Positions 14,804-22,169 of a stretch of 22,570 nucleotides of DNA are shown piece by piece. The DNA lies in the NCBI GenBank assembly GCA_014799485.1, contig JAAVHY010000039.1:1-22570 (forward strand). The letters are read 5' to 3'. The position numbers were made by a program, and so were the translations under genes. Within the stretch, counting starts at the first letter, position 1, and each line of letters starts with the position of its first letter. Under the pieces are notes generated by a model. That model was given only the letters and a program-made list of their open reading frames with translations. It was not told where the DNA came from and did not search any database. Source of the DNA: Clostridiales bacterium. Lineage in GTDB: Bacteria > Bacillota_A > Clostridia > Oscillospirales > Oscillospiraceae.

Positions 14804-15636
14804 TTCAGCGCACCGGGTCCATCCAGGCGCTCCGCCACGGCCGCCATGGGGTTGGGGGCATATTCCTCCACCCGGCCCTCGTCCACGGCCTTGGCCAGCG
14901 CGGGATCGATGGGCAGCTTGGCCAGCACCGGCAGGGACAGCGACCCGGCCAGAGCGTCGATGGTGCTCTCACCGAACACCGGATGCTCCCCGCCGCAGTC
15001 CGGGCAGCGGAAGAAGGAGTAGTTCTCCACCAGGCCCAGCACGGGCACGTTCATCATCTCCGCCATGCGAACCGCCTTGGTGACGATCATGCCCACCAGG
15101 GCCTGGGGGGCGGTGACCACGATCACCCCGTCCACCGGCAGGGACTGGAACACGGTCAGGGGCACGTCCCCCGTCCCGGGAGGCATATCCACGAACAGGT
15201 AGTCCAGCTCGCCCCAGACCACGTCGGTCCAGAACTGCTCCACCGCCCCGGCGATGACGGGGCCCCGCCATACCACCGGGTCGGTCTCCTGCTCGATGAG
15301 CAGGTTCAGGCTCATCACCTTGACCCCGCCCTGGGTGACGGCGGGGAGGATGCCGTCCCCCACGCCCATGGCCCGCTCATGGATGTTGAACGCCTGGGGC
15401 ACCGACGGCCCGGTGATGTCCGCGTCCAGCACGCCCACCTTTTTGCCCAGCTTGGCCATGGCGGCGGCCAGGGTGCAGGTGACGGCGGACTTGCCCACGC
15501 CCCCCTTGCCGCTGACTACGGCGATGACCTTGCCGATGTGGGACTTGGCGTTGGCGGGCTTGCGCAGGTCCTGGGGCTGGGTACGCTCCCCGCAGCTGGC
15601 GCCGCAGGTGGAGCAGTCATGGGTGCATTCGCTCAT
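14800..15636 (-). CDS. Mrp/NBP35-type Fe-S cluster carrier ATPase
   Basis: A 278-residue P-loop protein of the Mrp/ApbC/NBP35 group that assembles or transfers [4Fe-4S] clusters in the cytosol. The N-terminus has a Cys-rich segment with Cys4, Cys8, Cys11 and Cys15, as in NBP35-like members. The deviant Walker A GKGGVGKS (43-50), DADITGPSVP (71-80), and VDMPPGTGD (149-157) define the MinD-like ATPase. CPDC (211-214) is the bridging cluster site of the dimer. The ATG at 15636 follows AAGGAG by about 10 bases; an upstream start would add ten residues without support. It ends inside the start of mnmE, so it is expressed with it. Confidence 0.93.
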   Translation of the reverse strand: MSECTHDCSTCGASCGERTQPQDLRKPANAKSHIGKVIAVVSGKGGVGKSAVTCTLAAAMAKLGKKVGVLDADITGPSVPQAFNIHERAMGVGDGILPAVTQGGVKVMSLNLLIEQETDPVVWRGPVIAGAVEQFWTDVVWGELDYLFVDMPPGTGDVPLTVFQSLPVDGVIVVTAPQALVGMIVTKAVRMAEMMNVPVLGLVENYSFFRCPDCGGEHPVFGESTIDALAGSLSLPVLAKLPIDPALAKAVDEGRVEEYAPNPMAAVAERLDGPGALK

Positions 15637-15657
15637 TTCGCAACATCTCCTTATGGC

Positions 15658-15680
15658 GCCCCGCATAAAAATAGCGGGGC
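15658..15680. other. Hairpin in the mrp leader
   Basis: A 7-bp GC stem (15658-15664 and 15674-15680) with a 9-base AT loop. On the mrp transcript it ends about five bases before the ribosome site, so it could limit translation. On the plus strand it is followed by an A then T tract and could be a weak terminator remnant. No convincing mrp promoter was found beyond it. Confidence 0.35.
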
Positions 15681-15701
15681 AAAAAATTTTTTGAAAATAC
15701 C

Positions 15702-15730
15702 TTGACAGGCGAGGTATCTCGTGTTATATT
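15702..15730 (+). promoter_or_regulatory. Promoter of the padR operon
   Basis: Consensus -35 TTGACA (15702-15707) and -10 TATATT (15725-15730) are separated by 17 bases. The spacer holds one copy of the GCGAGGTATCT repeat. A palindrome covers the predicted start. Confidence 0.85.
15709..15719 (+). repeat. GCGAGGTATCT direct repeat, copy 1
   Basis: Eleven bases inside the promoter spacer, identical to 15755-15765, 46 bp away. A shorter match, GGTATCT, recurs at 15776-15782. Confidence 0.5.
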
Positions 15731-15737
15731 AAGCCCA

Positions 15738-15750
15738 CGAAGTTACTTCG
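15738..15750. promoter_or_regulatory. Palindromic operator candidate at the padR start site
   Basis: CGAAGT-T-ACTTCG, arms perfectly complementary, beginning about seven bases after the -10 box. The position fits an autorepressor site for the downstream PadR protein. Confidence 0.5.
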
Positions 15751-15754
15751 GCTT

Positions 15755-15765
15755 GCGAGGTATCT
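15755..15765 (+). repeat. GCGAGGTATCT direct repeat, copy 2
   Basis: Identical to copy 1, located in the leader just after the palindrome. Confidence 0.5.
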
Positions 15766-15826
15766 AATTACGCCTGGTATCTCAGCCGCTTCGACCACAC
15801 GACCTGTCATGGGAAAGGAGGACGCC

Positions 15827-16162
15827 ATGTCGATTTCAGCGGATACCCTGCGCGGCCACACGGACACCATTATATTAGCACAATTGATGCGCGGGGACAA
15901 CTATGGTTATGAGATCAACAAAAACATCTTAGAATGTACCAATGGGGAGTACGGCTTCAAGGAGGCCACCCTGTATACCGCCTTCAAGCGCCTGGAGCAG
16001 AGCGGTTTCATCGCCTCCTACTGGGGGGACGACGGCCCCGGGGCCCGCCGCCGCTATTACGCCATCACCGACGCGGGGCGGCAGCGCTGGGCGGAGAGCC
16101 GCCAGGAATGGGAAAACACCCGCGCGCTTCTGGACGCGCTGATCTCAGCAGAGGAGGGCTGA
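15827..16162 (+). CDS. PadR family transcriptional regulator
   Basis: A 111-residue winged-helix repressor of the short PadR type. The N-terminal helix ends in ILAQLMRGDNYGYEINKNI (family pattern LxxLxxxxxYGYEI). EATLYTAFKRLEQSGFI (46-62) is the recognition helix region, and GARRRYYAITDAG (72-84) is the wing. The C-terminal helix would dimerise. Start ATG at 15827 follows AAAGGAGG by 5 bases. It leads the operon with the DUF4097 and PspC genes (5-base gap to the next). PadR proteins usually repress neighbouring membrane or efflux genes and themselves until a ligand or stress releases them. Here the targets are probably its own operon, through repeats at 15709-15782. Confidence 0.95.
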   Translation: MSISADTLRGHTDTIILAQLMRGDNYGYEINKNILECTNGEYGFKEATLYTAFKRLEQSGFIASYWGDDGPGARRRYYAITDAGRQRWAESRQEWENTRALLDALISAEEG

Positions 16163-16167
16163 ACGCA

Positions 16168-17715
16168 ATGGAAGACATCAAACGCAGATTTATGGACACC
16201 GTGGCCGCCAAGCTGGCCGCCGCCCCCCAGTCCACCGCCAAGGATGAGCTGGTGGAGGAGCTGTCCGACAACCTGTACCACCGCTTCCTGGATATGACGG
16301 GGGCGGGCATGGACGAGCAGGCCGCCTTCGAGCGGGCCATGGACGACCTGGGGGACGTGGACGAGCTGCTGGCCTACCTGGAGGCGGAGGCCGACCGCGA
16401 GGGCCAGCCCCAGGAAGCAACCGAAGACGGCGCGGGGCCGAGGCCCGGCTCGGAGGCCGGGCCTCAGAGCGACTTGGACGCCATCCTGGCCAACGTGGCC
16501 GAGGCGTGCCGCATCGCCATGGACCAGGCGAAGGACGCGGTGAAGCAGGCCAAGGAGTCCATCCAGCGCCGCACCAGCGTGGAAAAGGACAGCGGCCATG
16601 TCCGCGTCCACTTCGACGCCTCGAATACGCCCCCTACGCCGCCCACTCCCCCAACGCCGCCCACGCGGTCCAGCGGCTGGGAGTTCGAGGCGGAGGTCAA
16701 CACCGACCAGGGCCGGTTTTTTGCCGGGGGCGGTCCCAAGCAGGAGCGGGACGTGATCTACGGCTTTGGCTACGACAAGGCCAAGGGCGGCTTCTTCACC
16801 CAGTGGGGCGAGTGGAAGGGCGAATACCGAAGCGGCGAGGAGGGGCGCGGCCCCCGCTTCTCCGGCCAGGACTCCTCCATGGAGGGCAATGACGACGGCT
16901 CCTACTCCGTGACCGCCCTGAAGGACCTGCGGGGTATCGTGGTGCAGACGGTGGCCGGGGACGTGACCATCCGGGACACCGAGGCCCCCGACGCCGGGGT
17001 CATCATCGACGGCGATGTGGACGACCTGGACGTGACCTGCTCCGCCGACGGCATCCTCACCATCCGGGAGGGGCGCACCGCGTCCTCCTCCTTCTTCTCC
17101 CGCCGGGGCATCGGCTCCGCCGACGTGGAGCTGTCCCTCCCCCGCCGCCGCTGGGAGCTGCTGGACGTCACCACTGCCAGCGGCGATGTGGAGCTGGACG
17201 GCTGCCGCCTGGATGTTGACAAGCTCACCGTCAAGACCGCCAGCGGGGACCTCGACGTCTCCCTGCGGGCCTGCGGGGAACTGCGCTTCCACTCCGCCAG
17301 CGGCGACCTGGATCTGGAGCTGAAGGACGGCTGCGCCGACCTCCGCGCCGAGACCATGAGCGGCGACGTGTGCGTCCACGGCCAGGTGGGGGACGCCAGG
17401 GTGAAGACCGCCAGCGGCGACATTGAGCTGGATGGCCTGGTGTCCCGCTTCCTGGGCGGCTCCATGAGCGGGGACGTCCGGGTGGAGACCTCCCAGCTGC
17501 CCCAGGTGATGGAACTGTCCTCCAAGTCCGGCGACGTGGAGGCCCGCATCCCCGACGCGGGGCTCTTCACCCTGCGGTACAAGACGGTCAGCGGAGACGT
17601 GAATTTCGCTTTCCCCGTCCAGTGCCAGGGGAACACCGCCGTCTATGGGGACGGCTCCGGCCCCGCCTACGTCATGACCACCGTCAGCGGCAGCGTGAAC
17701 CTGGAGCGCTACTAA
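16168..17715 (+). CDS. DUF4097 beta-strand repeat protein with N-terminal HAAS-like domain
   Basis: A 515-residue protein. Residues 1-75 resemble a HAAS/permease-prefix helical domain, which often pairs with PadR regulators: KDELVEELSDNLYHRFLDM, then AFERAMDDLGDVDELL. A helical segment (100-140) and a PTPPTPPTPP tract (155-166) link to the C-terminal half. There about ten short repeats with the core (T/S)xSGD(V/L/I) form the DUF4097 beta-solenoid-like region (about 260-515). No signal peptide or membrane helix is visible, so it is probably cytoplasmic or held at the membrane by partners such as the PspC protein. AGGAGG lies about 11 bases before the ATG. The role is inferred to be regulation of envelope stress; no enzyme motif was seen. 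Confidence 0.88.
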   Translation: MEDIKRRFMDTVAAKLAAAPQSTAKDELVEELSDNLYHRFLDMTGAGMDEQAAFERAMDDLGDVDELLAYLEAEADREGQPQEATEDGAGPRPGSEAGPQSDLDAILANVAEACRIAMDQAKDAVKQAKESIQRRTSVEKDSGHVRVHFDASNTPPTPPTPPTPPTRSSGWEFEAEVNTDQGRFFAGGGPKQERDVIYGFGYDKAKGGFFTQWGEWKGEYRSGEEGRGPRFSGQDSSMEGNDDGSYSVTALKDLRGIVVQTVAGDVTIRDTEAPDAGVIIDGDVDDLDVTCSADGILTIREGRTASSSFFSRRGIGSADVELSLPRRRWELLDVTTASGDVELDGCRLDVDKLTVKTASGDLDVSLRACGELRFHSASGDLDLELKDGCADLRAETMSGDVCVHGQVGDARVKTASGDIELDGLVSRFLGGSMSGDVRVETSQLPQVMELSSKSGDVEARIPDAGLFTLRYKTVSGDVNFAFPVQCQGNTAVYGDGSGPAYVMTTVSGSVNLERY

Positions 17716-17774
17716 CAAAGAGCGCTGAGCCGTCGCGAACAGGCGAAGCGTGACTACTGAAAGGAGCAATGATC

Positions 17775-17969
17775 ATGAAACGTCTTTACCGCACCGAGGG
17801 CCCCGACGCCATCCTCTGCGGCGTGTGCGGGGGCATCGCCCGCTTCTTCAATGTCGATCCCACGGTCGTACGCTTGGCCACCGTTTTGCTGGTGGCGTTC
17901 GCGGGCCTGTCGCTGTGGGTATATATCATCGCCGCCCTGGTAATGCCCAAAGAGAGCAGCCTTTACTAA
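17775..17969 (+). CDS. PspC domain protein
   Basis: A 64-residue membrane protein that is a bare PspC domain (PF04024). Its signature is LYRTEGPDAILCGVCGGIARFFNVDPTVVRL (residues 4-34; key residues Cys15, Gly16, Gly19-Gly20 and Asp28-Pro29), followed by one transmembrane helix at about 33-57. PspC proteins sense or respond to membrane stress with partners. Start ATG at 17775 has GGAG about 8 bases upstream; an ATG at 17769 overlaps that site. It is the last gene of the padR operon and could anchor the DUF4097 protein; that link is inference from neighbourhood. Confidence 0.93.
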   Translation: MKRLYRTEGPDAILCGVCGGIARFFNVDPTVVRLATVLLVAFAGLSLWVYIIAALVMPKESSLY

Positions 17970-17984
17970 AGGATCGGCATCAGA

Positions 17985-18030
17985 CTGTCCGGCCGGGAAC
18001 CTATCCTCCCCCGGCCGGACAGCCTTTTTT
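17985..18030 (+). terminator. Terminator of the padR operon
   Basis: A 13-bp perfect stem (17985-17997 and 18010-18022) with a 12-base loop, followed by CCTTTTTT. A textbook rho-independent terminator. Confidence 0.95.
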
Positions 18031-18044
18031 CGTCCCGCCGCCCC

Positions 18045-18073
18045 TTGTAAAACCCCTATTCCTGTGATATGAT
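18045..18073 (+). promoter_or_regulatory. Promoter of pepF
   Basis: -35 TTGTAA (18045-18050) and -10 TATGAT (18068-18073) are separated by 17 bases, about 40 bases before the ATG. Confidence 0.7.
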
Positions 18074-18112
18074 ATCCCCACCTAAAATTGAGACAGGAGG
18101 CAATCGATTCCT

Positions 18113-19918
18113 ATGGCCGACACAAAAAAGATCCCCCAGCGCGCTGAGATCCCCGTGGAGCACACCTGGGACACCACCGCCCTCTACCCCACCGACGAGG
18201 CGTGGGAGAAGGAGTTTGACGAGACCCAGGCCCTGGCCCGCACCCTCCCCGGCTACGCCGGGCGGCTGGGCGAGGGCGCCAAGACCCTGTACGAGTACCT
18301 TACCCTGTCCATGCGGGTGGGCGACCAGCTGACGAACCTGTACCGCTACGCCTCCCTCCGCCAGGACGAGGACACCCGGGTGGCCCAGTACCAGGCCATG
18401 GCGGGCAAGGCCATGAGCCTGTACGTGGAGGTGAGCGCCGCCACCGCCTTTGAGACCCCCGAGGTGCTGAAGATCCCCGCCGAGACCCTGGAGCGGTTCT
18501 ACGCCGACGAGCCCGGGCTGGAGCTGTACCGCCGGTACTTCACCGTGATCCAGGACAAGAAGGAGCACATCCTGTCCGACGCGGAGGAGAAGCTGCTGGC
18601 CGCCGCCGGCGAGATGGCCCAGGCCCCCGACGACATCTACTCCAAGTTTACCAACGCCGATTTGACCTTCCCCGACGCCGTGGACAAGGACGGCAATCCC
18701 CTGCCCCTGTCCAACGCCACCTTCGTCCCCTATGAGATGAGCGAGGACCGGGAGCTTCGCCGCTCCGCCTACGAGCAGTACTACGACACCTGCGGCCATT
18801 TCCAGAACACCGCCGCCGCCGTGCTGAACGCCGAGGTGAAGCAGCGCCAGTTCTACGCCACCGCCCGGAAGTACGAGTCCCCCCTGGCCGCCGCCGTCAG
18901 CGCCAACCGGGTGCCGCCCCAGGTGTACCACAACCTGGTGGACACGGTGAACGCCAACCTGGACAAGCTCCACCGCTATGTCCGCCTGCGCAAGAAGCTG
19001 CTGGGTGTGGACGAGCTGCATATGTACGACGTGTACGCTCCCATGGTGGCGGGCGCGGACAAGAAAATCGGCCTGGAAGAGGCCAAGTCCACCGTGTACG
19101 ACGCCCTGGCCCCCATGGGCGAGGAGTACCGCGCCATCATCAAGGAAGGCTTCGACAACCGCTGGATGGACGTGTACGAGAACGTGGGCAAGCGCTCCGG
19201 CGCGTATATGAACGGCGCGGTGGTCCATCCCTACGTCCTGCTCAACCACAAGGACGACCTGGACAGCATGTTCACCATGGCCCACGAGATGGGCCACGCC
19301 GTCCACTCCTACCTCAGCAACAAGACCCAGCCCTCGGTGTACCGGGAGTACGTGATTTTCGTGGCCGAGGTGGCCTCCACCTGCAACGAGGCCCTGCTCA
19401 TGGAGCACCTGCTGGGACAGACCCGCGACAAGAAGGAGCGGGCCTGGCTCATCAACCACTTCCTGGAGCAGTTCAAGGGCACGCTGTACCGCCAGACCAT
19501 GTTCGCCGAGTTCGAGCTGAAGCTGGGCGAACTGAACGCCCAGGGCGTCCCCCTGACCGCCGAGCTGCTCAGCGCCGAGTACAAGGCGCTGAACGCCAAG
19601 TACTTTGGCCCCGACATGGTCACCGACGACCGCATCGCCCTGGAGTGGGTGCGCATCCCCCACTTCTACTACAACTACTACGTGTACCAGTACTCCACCG
19701 GCTACTCCGCCGCCATCGCCCTGTCCCGCCGCATCCTGAAGGAAGGGGCCCCCGCCGTGAAGGACTACCTCCAGTTCCTGTCCGGCGGCTGCTCCAAGGA
19801 CCCCATCGACCTGCTGAAAGGCGCCGGGGTGGACATGGCCAGCCCCAAGCCCGTCCAGGACGCGCTGGACCTGTTCGGCGAGCTTTTGGACGAAATGGAA
19901 GCCCTCATGGCCGACTAA
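18113..19918 (+). CDS. pepF: Oligoendopeptidase F (M3 family zinc metallopeptidase)
   Basis: A 601-residue cytoplasmic peptidase of the PepF/M3B group that cuts short and medium peptides. The N-terminal helical domain begins with RAEIPVEHTWDTTALYPTDEAWE, typical of PepF. The zinc site is HEMGH (391-395), with the downstream helix EVASTCNEALLMEHLL supplying the third ligand Glu. The C-terminal part has YVYQYSTGYSAAIALS, a conserved M3B segment near the active site. Length equals the usual 600. AGGAGG lies 12 bases before the ATG. It has its own promoter. Downstream, the expected terminator looks cut in half at 19936-19950. No signal peptide, so it probably works on imported or internal peptides. 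Confidence 0.97.
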   Translation: MADTKKIPQRAEIPVEHTWDTTALYPTDEAWEKEFDETQALARTLPGYAGRLGEGAKTLYEYLTLSMRVGDQLTNLYRYASLRQDEDTRVAQYQAMAGKAMSLYVEVSAATAFETPEVLKIPAETLERFYADEPGLELYRRYFTVIQDKKEHILSDAEEKLLAAAGEMAQAPDDIYSKFTNADLTFPDAVDKDGNPLPLSNATFVPYEMSEDRELRRSAYEQYYDTCGHFQNTAAAVLNAEVKQRQFYATARKYESPLAAAVSANRVPPQVYHNLVDTVNANLDKLHRYVRLRKKLLGVDELHMYDVYAPMVAGADKKIGLEEAKSTVYDALAPMGEEYRAIIKEGFDNRWMDVYENVGKRSGAYMNGAVVHPYVLLNHKDDLDSMFTMAHEMGHAVHSYLSNKTQPSVYREYVIFVAEVASTCNEALLMEHLLGQTRDKKERAWLINHFLEQFKGTLYRQTMFAEFELKLGELNAQGVPLTAELLSAEYKALNAKYFGPDMVTDDRIALEWVRIPHFYYNYYVYQYSTGYSAAIALSRRILKEGAPAVKDYLQFLSGGCSKDPIDLLKGAGVDMASPKPVQDALDLFGELLDEMEALMAD

Positions 19919-19935
19919 AAACAAGCATACAAAAA

Positions 19936-19950
19936 GCCCCCGCCGCAAGG
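19936..19950 (+). repeat. Half-terminator, left copy of a 15-bp repeat
   Basis: GCCCCCGCCGCAAGG, preceded by AAAAA. It matches 14 of 15 bases of 22125-22139, where the hairpin is complete. Here the right arm is missing and replaced by the BspA gene's upstream sequence. Confidence 0.65.
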
Positions 19951-19998
19951 TCAGTACCGCTGAGACAAACACACCCCAAAATGGAGGGAGCAGATACC

Positions 19999-22029
19999 AT
20001 GAAGAAAGCATCTGGACGGATGATAACGCTGATCCTGGCTCTGATTATGGCCGCGGGCCTGCTGAGTGTACCGGCGTATGCGTCAAACAGCGATTTTACC
20101 ATTCAAGACACCACTTTGATCAGATACAACGGCGACAGCAGCCATGTGACCGTCCCTGACGGCGTTACTGCCATCAGCAATTCTGCGTTTTCTTTCTGCG
20201 AAAGCCTGACCAGCGTTACCATTCCCGACAGTGTCACGTCCATCGGCGATCGTGCGTTCGCGGATTGCTGGAATTTGACCAATGTCACGATCCCCGACAG
20301 CGTCACGGAAATTAGCGGGAGCGCATTTGAAGGCACATCGTGGCTTGACAGCTTAGCTCAAGCCGCCGGGGGATTTGCTGTCGTGAATGGAATCCTCCTG
20401 AGGTATTATCAGTTCAGCGGCACCGATATTACTATCCCTGACAGCGTTACGAAAATTGGCAGTCAAGCGTTTTCTGGCTGCACAAGCCTGACTAGCGTCA
20501 CTATTCCCAATAGCGTTACAGAAATTGGTGATTTAGCATTTTATGACTGCGCAAACCTGACCAACGTCACCATTCCTGGCAGCGTCACAAAAGTTGGTAA
20601 CTTTGCATTCGGGGATACACCATGGTTTGAACGCTTATTGGAAGACTCGGAAGATTTTGTGGTCGCAAACGGCATTCTGTTTTCTTATCAAGGCAGCGGC
20701 GGCGATGTCATTATCCCCAACGGTGTCACAATCATTGGCAGTGAGGTGTTCAGGAACGATAGCTCGTCCGTGACCAGCGTTACCATTCCCGACGGTGTCA
20801 CGGTCATTGGCGATCGTGCGTTCTATGACTGTTGGAATATGACCAGCGCCACGATCCCCGATAGCGTCACGGAAATTGGCAGTGGTGCGTTTTCTGGCTG
20901 CACAAGCCTGGCCAGCGTCACCATTCCTGACAGCGTCACAGAAATCGGCTCGGGGGCGTTCATGTACTCAAACCTGACCAGCGTCACCATTCCTGACAGC
21001 GTTACAGAAATTGGCGCGGTGACGTTTTACGCCACAAACCTGACCAGCATCACCATCCCTGACAGCGTCACAGAAATCGGCGCGAGGGCGTTCATGTACT
21101 GTAGCGACCTGACCAACATCATCATCCCTGACAGTGTCACAGCAATTGGTGAACAGGCATTTGAAAACTGCCCTGATTTAACGATTTGGGGCAATACAGG
21201 CAGCTGCGCTGAACGCTATGCCAAAGAAAACGGCATCCCCTTTGTCCCCTTTTTTGTCGTCGAGGACGGTGTGCTGACCAAGTATAATGGAAACAGCGGC
21301 GACATCATCATCCCCACCGGCGTGACCAGCATTGGCAGCGGTGTGTTTGCCAATCAAAGCGGTTTGACCAGCGTAGATATGCCCTATACTGTGACCACCA
21401 TTGGCGACAATGCCTTTTCCGGCTGCGTAAACCTGGCGGCCATAGGTATTCCCGACAGCGTCACCGTAATCGGCCGCAACGCCTTTTCCGGCTGCGCCAG
21501 CCTGGCGGACGTAGCGTTCCCTGACAGTGTTACCGCGATTGGCCGCTGTGCGTTTTTTGACTGCGAAAGCCTGACCAGCGTCACCCTTGGGAGCGGGACG
21601 AGCACGATCGGAGAGGATGCTTTTTCCGATTGTGTCAGTCTGAAAAATGTAACAGCCCCCAAAGGTGTCAAGATCAACGAGAGCGCTTTTGCCAATACAC
21701 CTTGGCAAAAGCAGCAGCAGACCAGGCGAACGATACTTACGGTTGTGGGTGTTATGGCCGTGATCGCTGTTGTGGCCGCCGTGGTTTTGGTCATTATGAA
21801 GAAAAAGAAAACTGCGTCTGTGGCCCTGGCTTCTGGGTCGTCCGGCAAACCTCAAGCGGCCCCGGCCCAGATGCCCTCACCCAAGGTTGTTCCGCCTGCG
21901 GCACCCCCAGCCCAAGCAGCCCCACCCGCAGCGGAGCAAGCCGCCACGCCGAATTTCTGCCCCAACTGCGGGCAGAAGCTGCAAGCGGGCGCAAAGTTTT
22001 GTCCTAATTGTGGAAAGGCGTTGAAGTAA
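19999..22029 (+). CDS. BspA-type leucine-rich-repeat surface protein with C-terminal membrane helix and zinc ribbon
   Basis: A 676-residue protein. Signal peptide at residues 1-28 (AYA cleavage). More than a dozen LRR_5/BspA repeats of about 23 residues follow, consensus LTSVTIPDSVTEIGxxAFxxC. They are broken by modules of the type (D/G)FxVxNGILLxY before a new repeat block; similar YNG starts recur four times. A transmembrane helix (about 578-600) ends in KKKK, then a Pro/Ala-rich linker and two CPNCG knuckles (Cys654, Cys657, Cys668, Cys671), a double zinc ribbon. The predicted topology is repeats outside, zinc ribbon inside. Treponema/Bacteroides BspA repeats bind host proteins; here the ligand is unknown. 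ATG follows GGAGGGAG by about 8 bases. No promoter was seen, so read-through from pepF is likely. GC is clearly lower than in neighbours, suggesting transfer. Confidence 0.9.
   Translation: MKKASGRMITLILALIMAAGLLSVPAYASNSDFTIQDTTLIRYNGDSSHVTVPDGVTAISNSAFSFCESLTSVTIPDSVTSIGDRAFADCWNLTNVTIPDSVTEISGSAFEGTSWLDSLAQAAGGFAVVNGILLRYYQFSGTDITIPDSVTKIGSQAFSGCTSLTSVTIPNSVTEIGDLAFYDCANLTNVTIPGSVTKVGNFAFGDTPWFERLLEDSEDFVVANGILFSYQGSGGDVIIPNGVTIIGSEVFRNDSSSVTSVTIPDGVTVIGDRAFYDCWNMTSATIPDSVTEIGSGAFSGCTSLASVTIPDSVTEIGSGAFMYSNLTSVTIPDSVTEIGAVTFYATNLTSITIPDSVTEIGARAFMYCSDLTNIIIPDSVTAIGEQAFENCPDLTIWGNTGSCAERYAKENGIPFVPFFVVEDGVLTKYNGNSGDIIIPTGVTSIGSGVFANQSGLTSVDMPYTVTTIGDNAFSGCVNLAAIGIPDSVTVIGRNAFSGCASLADVAFPDSVTAIGRCAFFDCESLTSVTLGSGTSTIGEDAFSDCVSLKNVTAPKGVKINESAFANTPWQKQQQTRRTILTVVGVMAVIAVVAAVVLVIMKKKKTASVALASGSSGKPQAAPAQMPSPKVVPPAAPPAQAAPPAAEQAATPNFCPNCGQKLQAGAKFCPNCGKALK
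20190..21170 (+). repeat. 69-bp tandem coding repeats of the LRR region
   Basis: The unit GACCAGCGTCACCATTCCTG followed by ACAGCGTCACAGAAATTGGC recurs with small changes. The most alike copies lie at about 20900-21140, where third-position differences are few, suggesting recent duplication or gene conversion. Confidence 0.75.
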
Positions 22030-22064
22030 CTTCATTGGTATGCTCCCCGCGCCCCAGGCCGAGA

Positions 22065-22100
22065 AAGGAGTGGCGCAGCCTTTCGACTACGCCACTCCTT
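22065..22100. other. 11-bp inverted repeat after the BspA gene
   Basis: AAGGAGTGGCG (22065-22075) pairs with CGCCACTCCTT (22090-22100) with a 14-base loop. No T tract follows on either strand, so it is an atypical terminator or another structured 3' end. Confidence 0.45.
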
Positions 22101-22124
22101 CCAGACAAAAATACTTCCTTATAG

Positions 22125-22150
22125 GCCCCCGCCGTAAGGCGGGGGCTTTC
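22125..22150 (+). terminator. Complete GCCCCCGCC/GGCGGGGGC terminator
   Basis: A 9-bp stem with a GTAA loop (stem 22125-22146), followed by TTTCG. It shares its left 15 bases with 19936-19950. It probably ends the BspA transcript now and may once have ended pepF. The convergent DUF1667 gene stops at 22170. Confidence 0.7.
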
Positions 22151-22169
22151 GCTGTTTGCGTTTGAGGAC

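Noticed and set aside
15681..15710. Minus-strand promoter for mrp near the TTTTCAAAAAATTTTTTG tract
   Set aside because: Only a weak -10 (TATTTT) and a poor -35 could be matched, so it was not listed.
16057..17769. 570-residue open frame on the minus strand opposite the DUF4097 gene
   Set aside because: Shadow of the SGD repeat gene; repeats of the antisense codons give false periodicity.
19645..19998. Upstream extension of the BspA frame through the end of pepF
   Set aside because: The extension is an out-of-frame reading of pepF; the ATG at 19999 has a ribosome site and begins a normal signal peptide.
18056..20011. 651-residue open frame on the minus strand opposite pepF
   Set aside because: Antisense to pepF; Val/Leu/Gly/His-rich with no motif or ribosome site.
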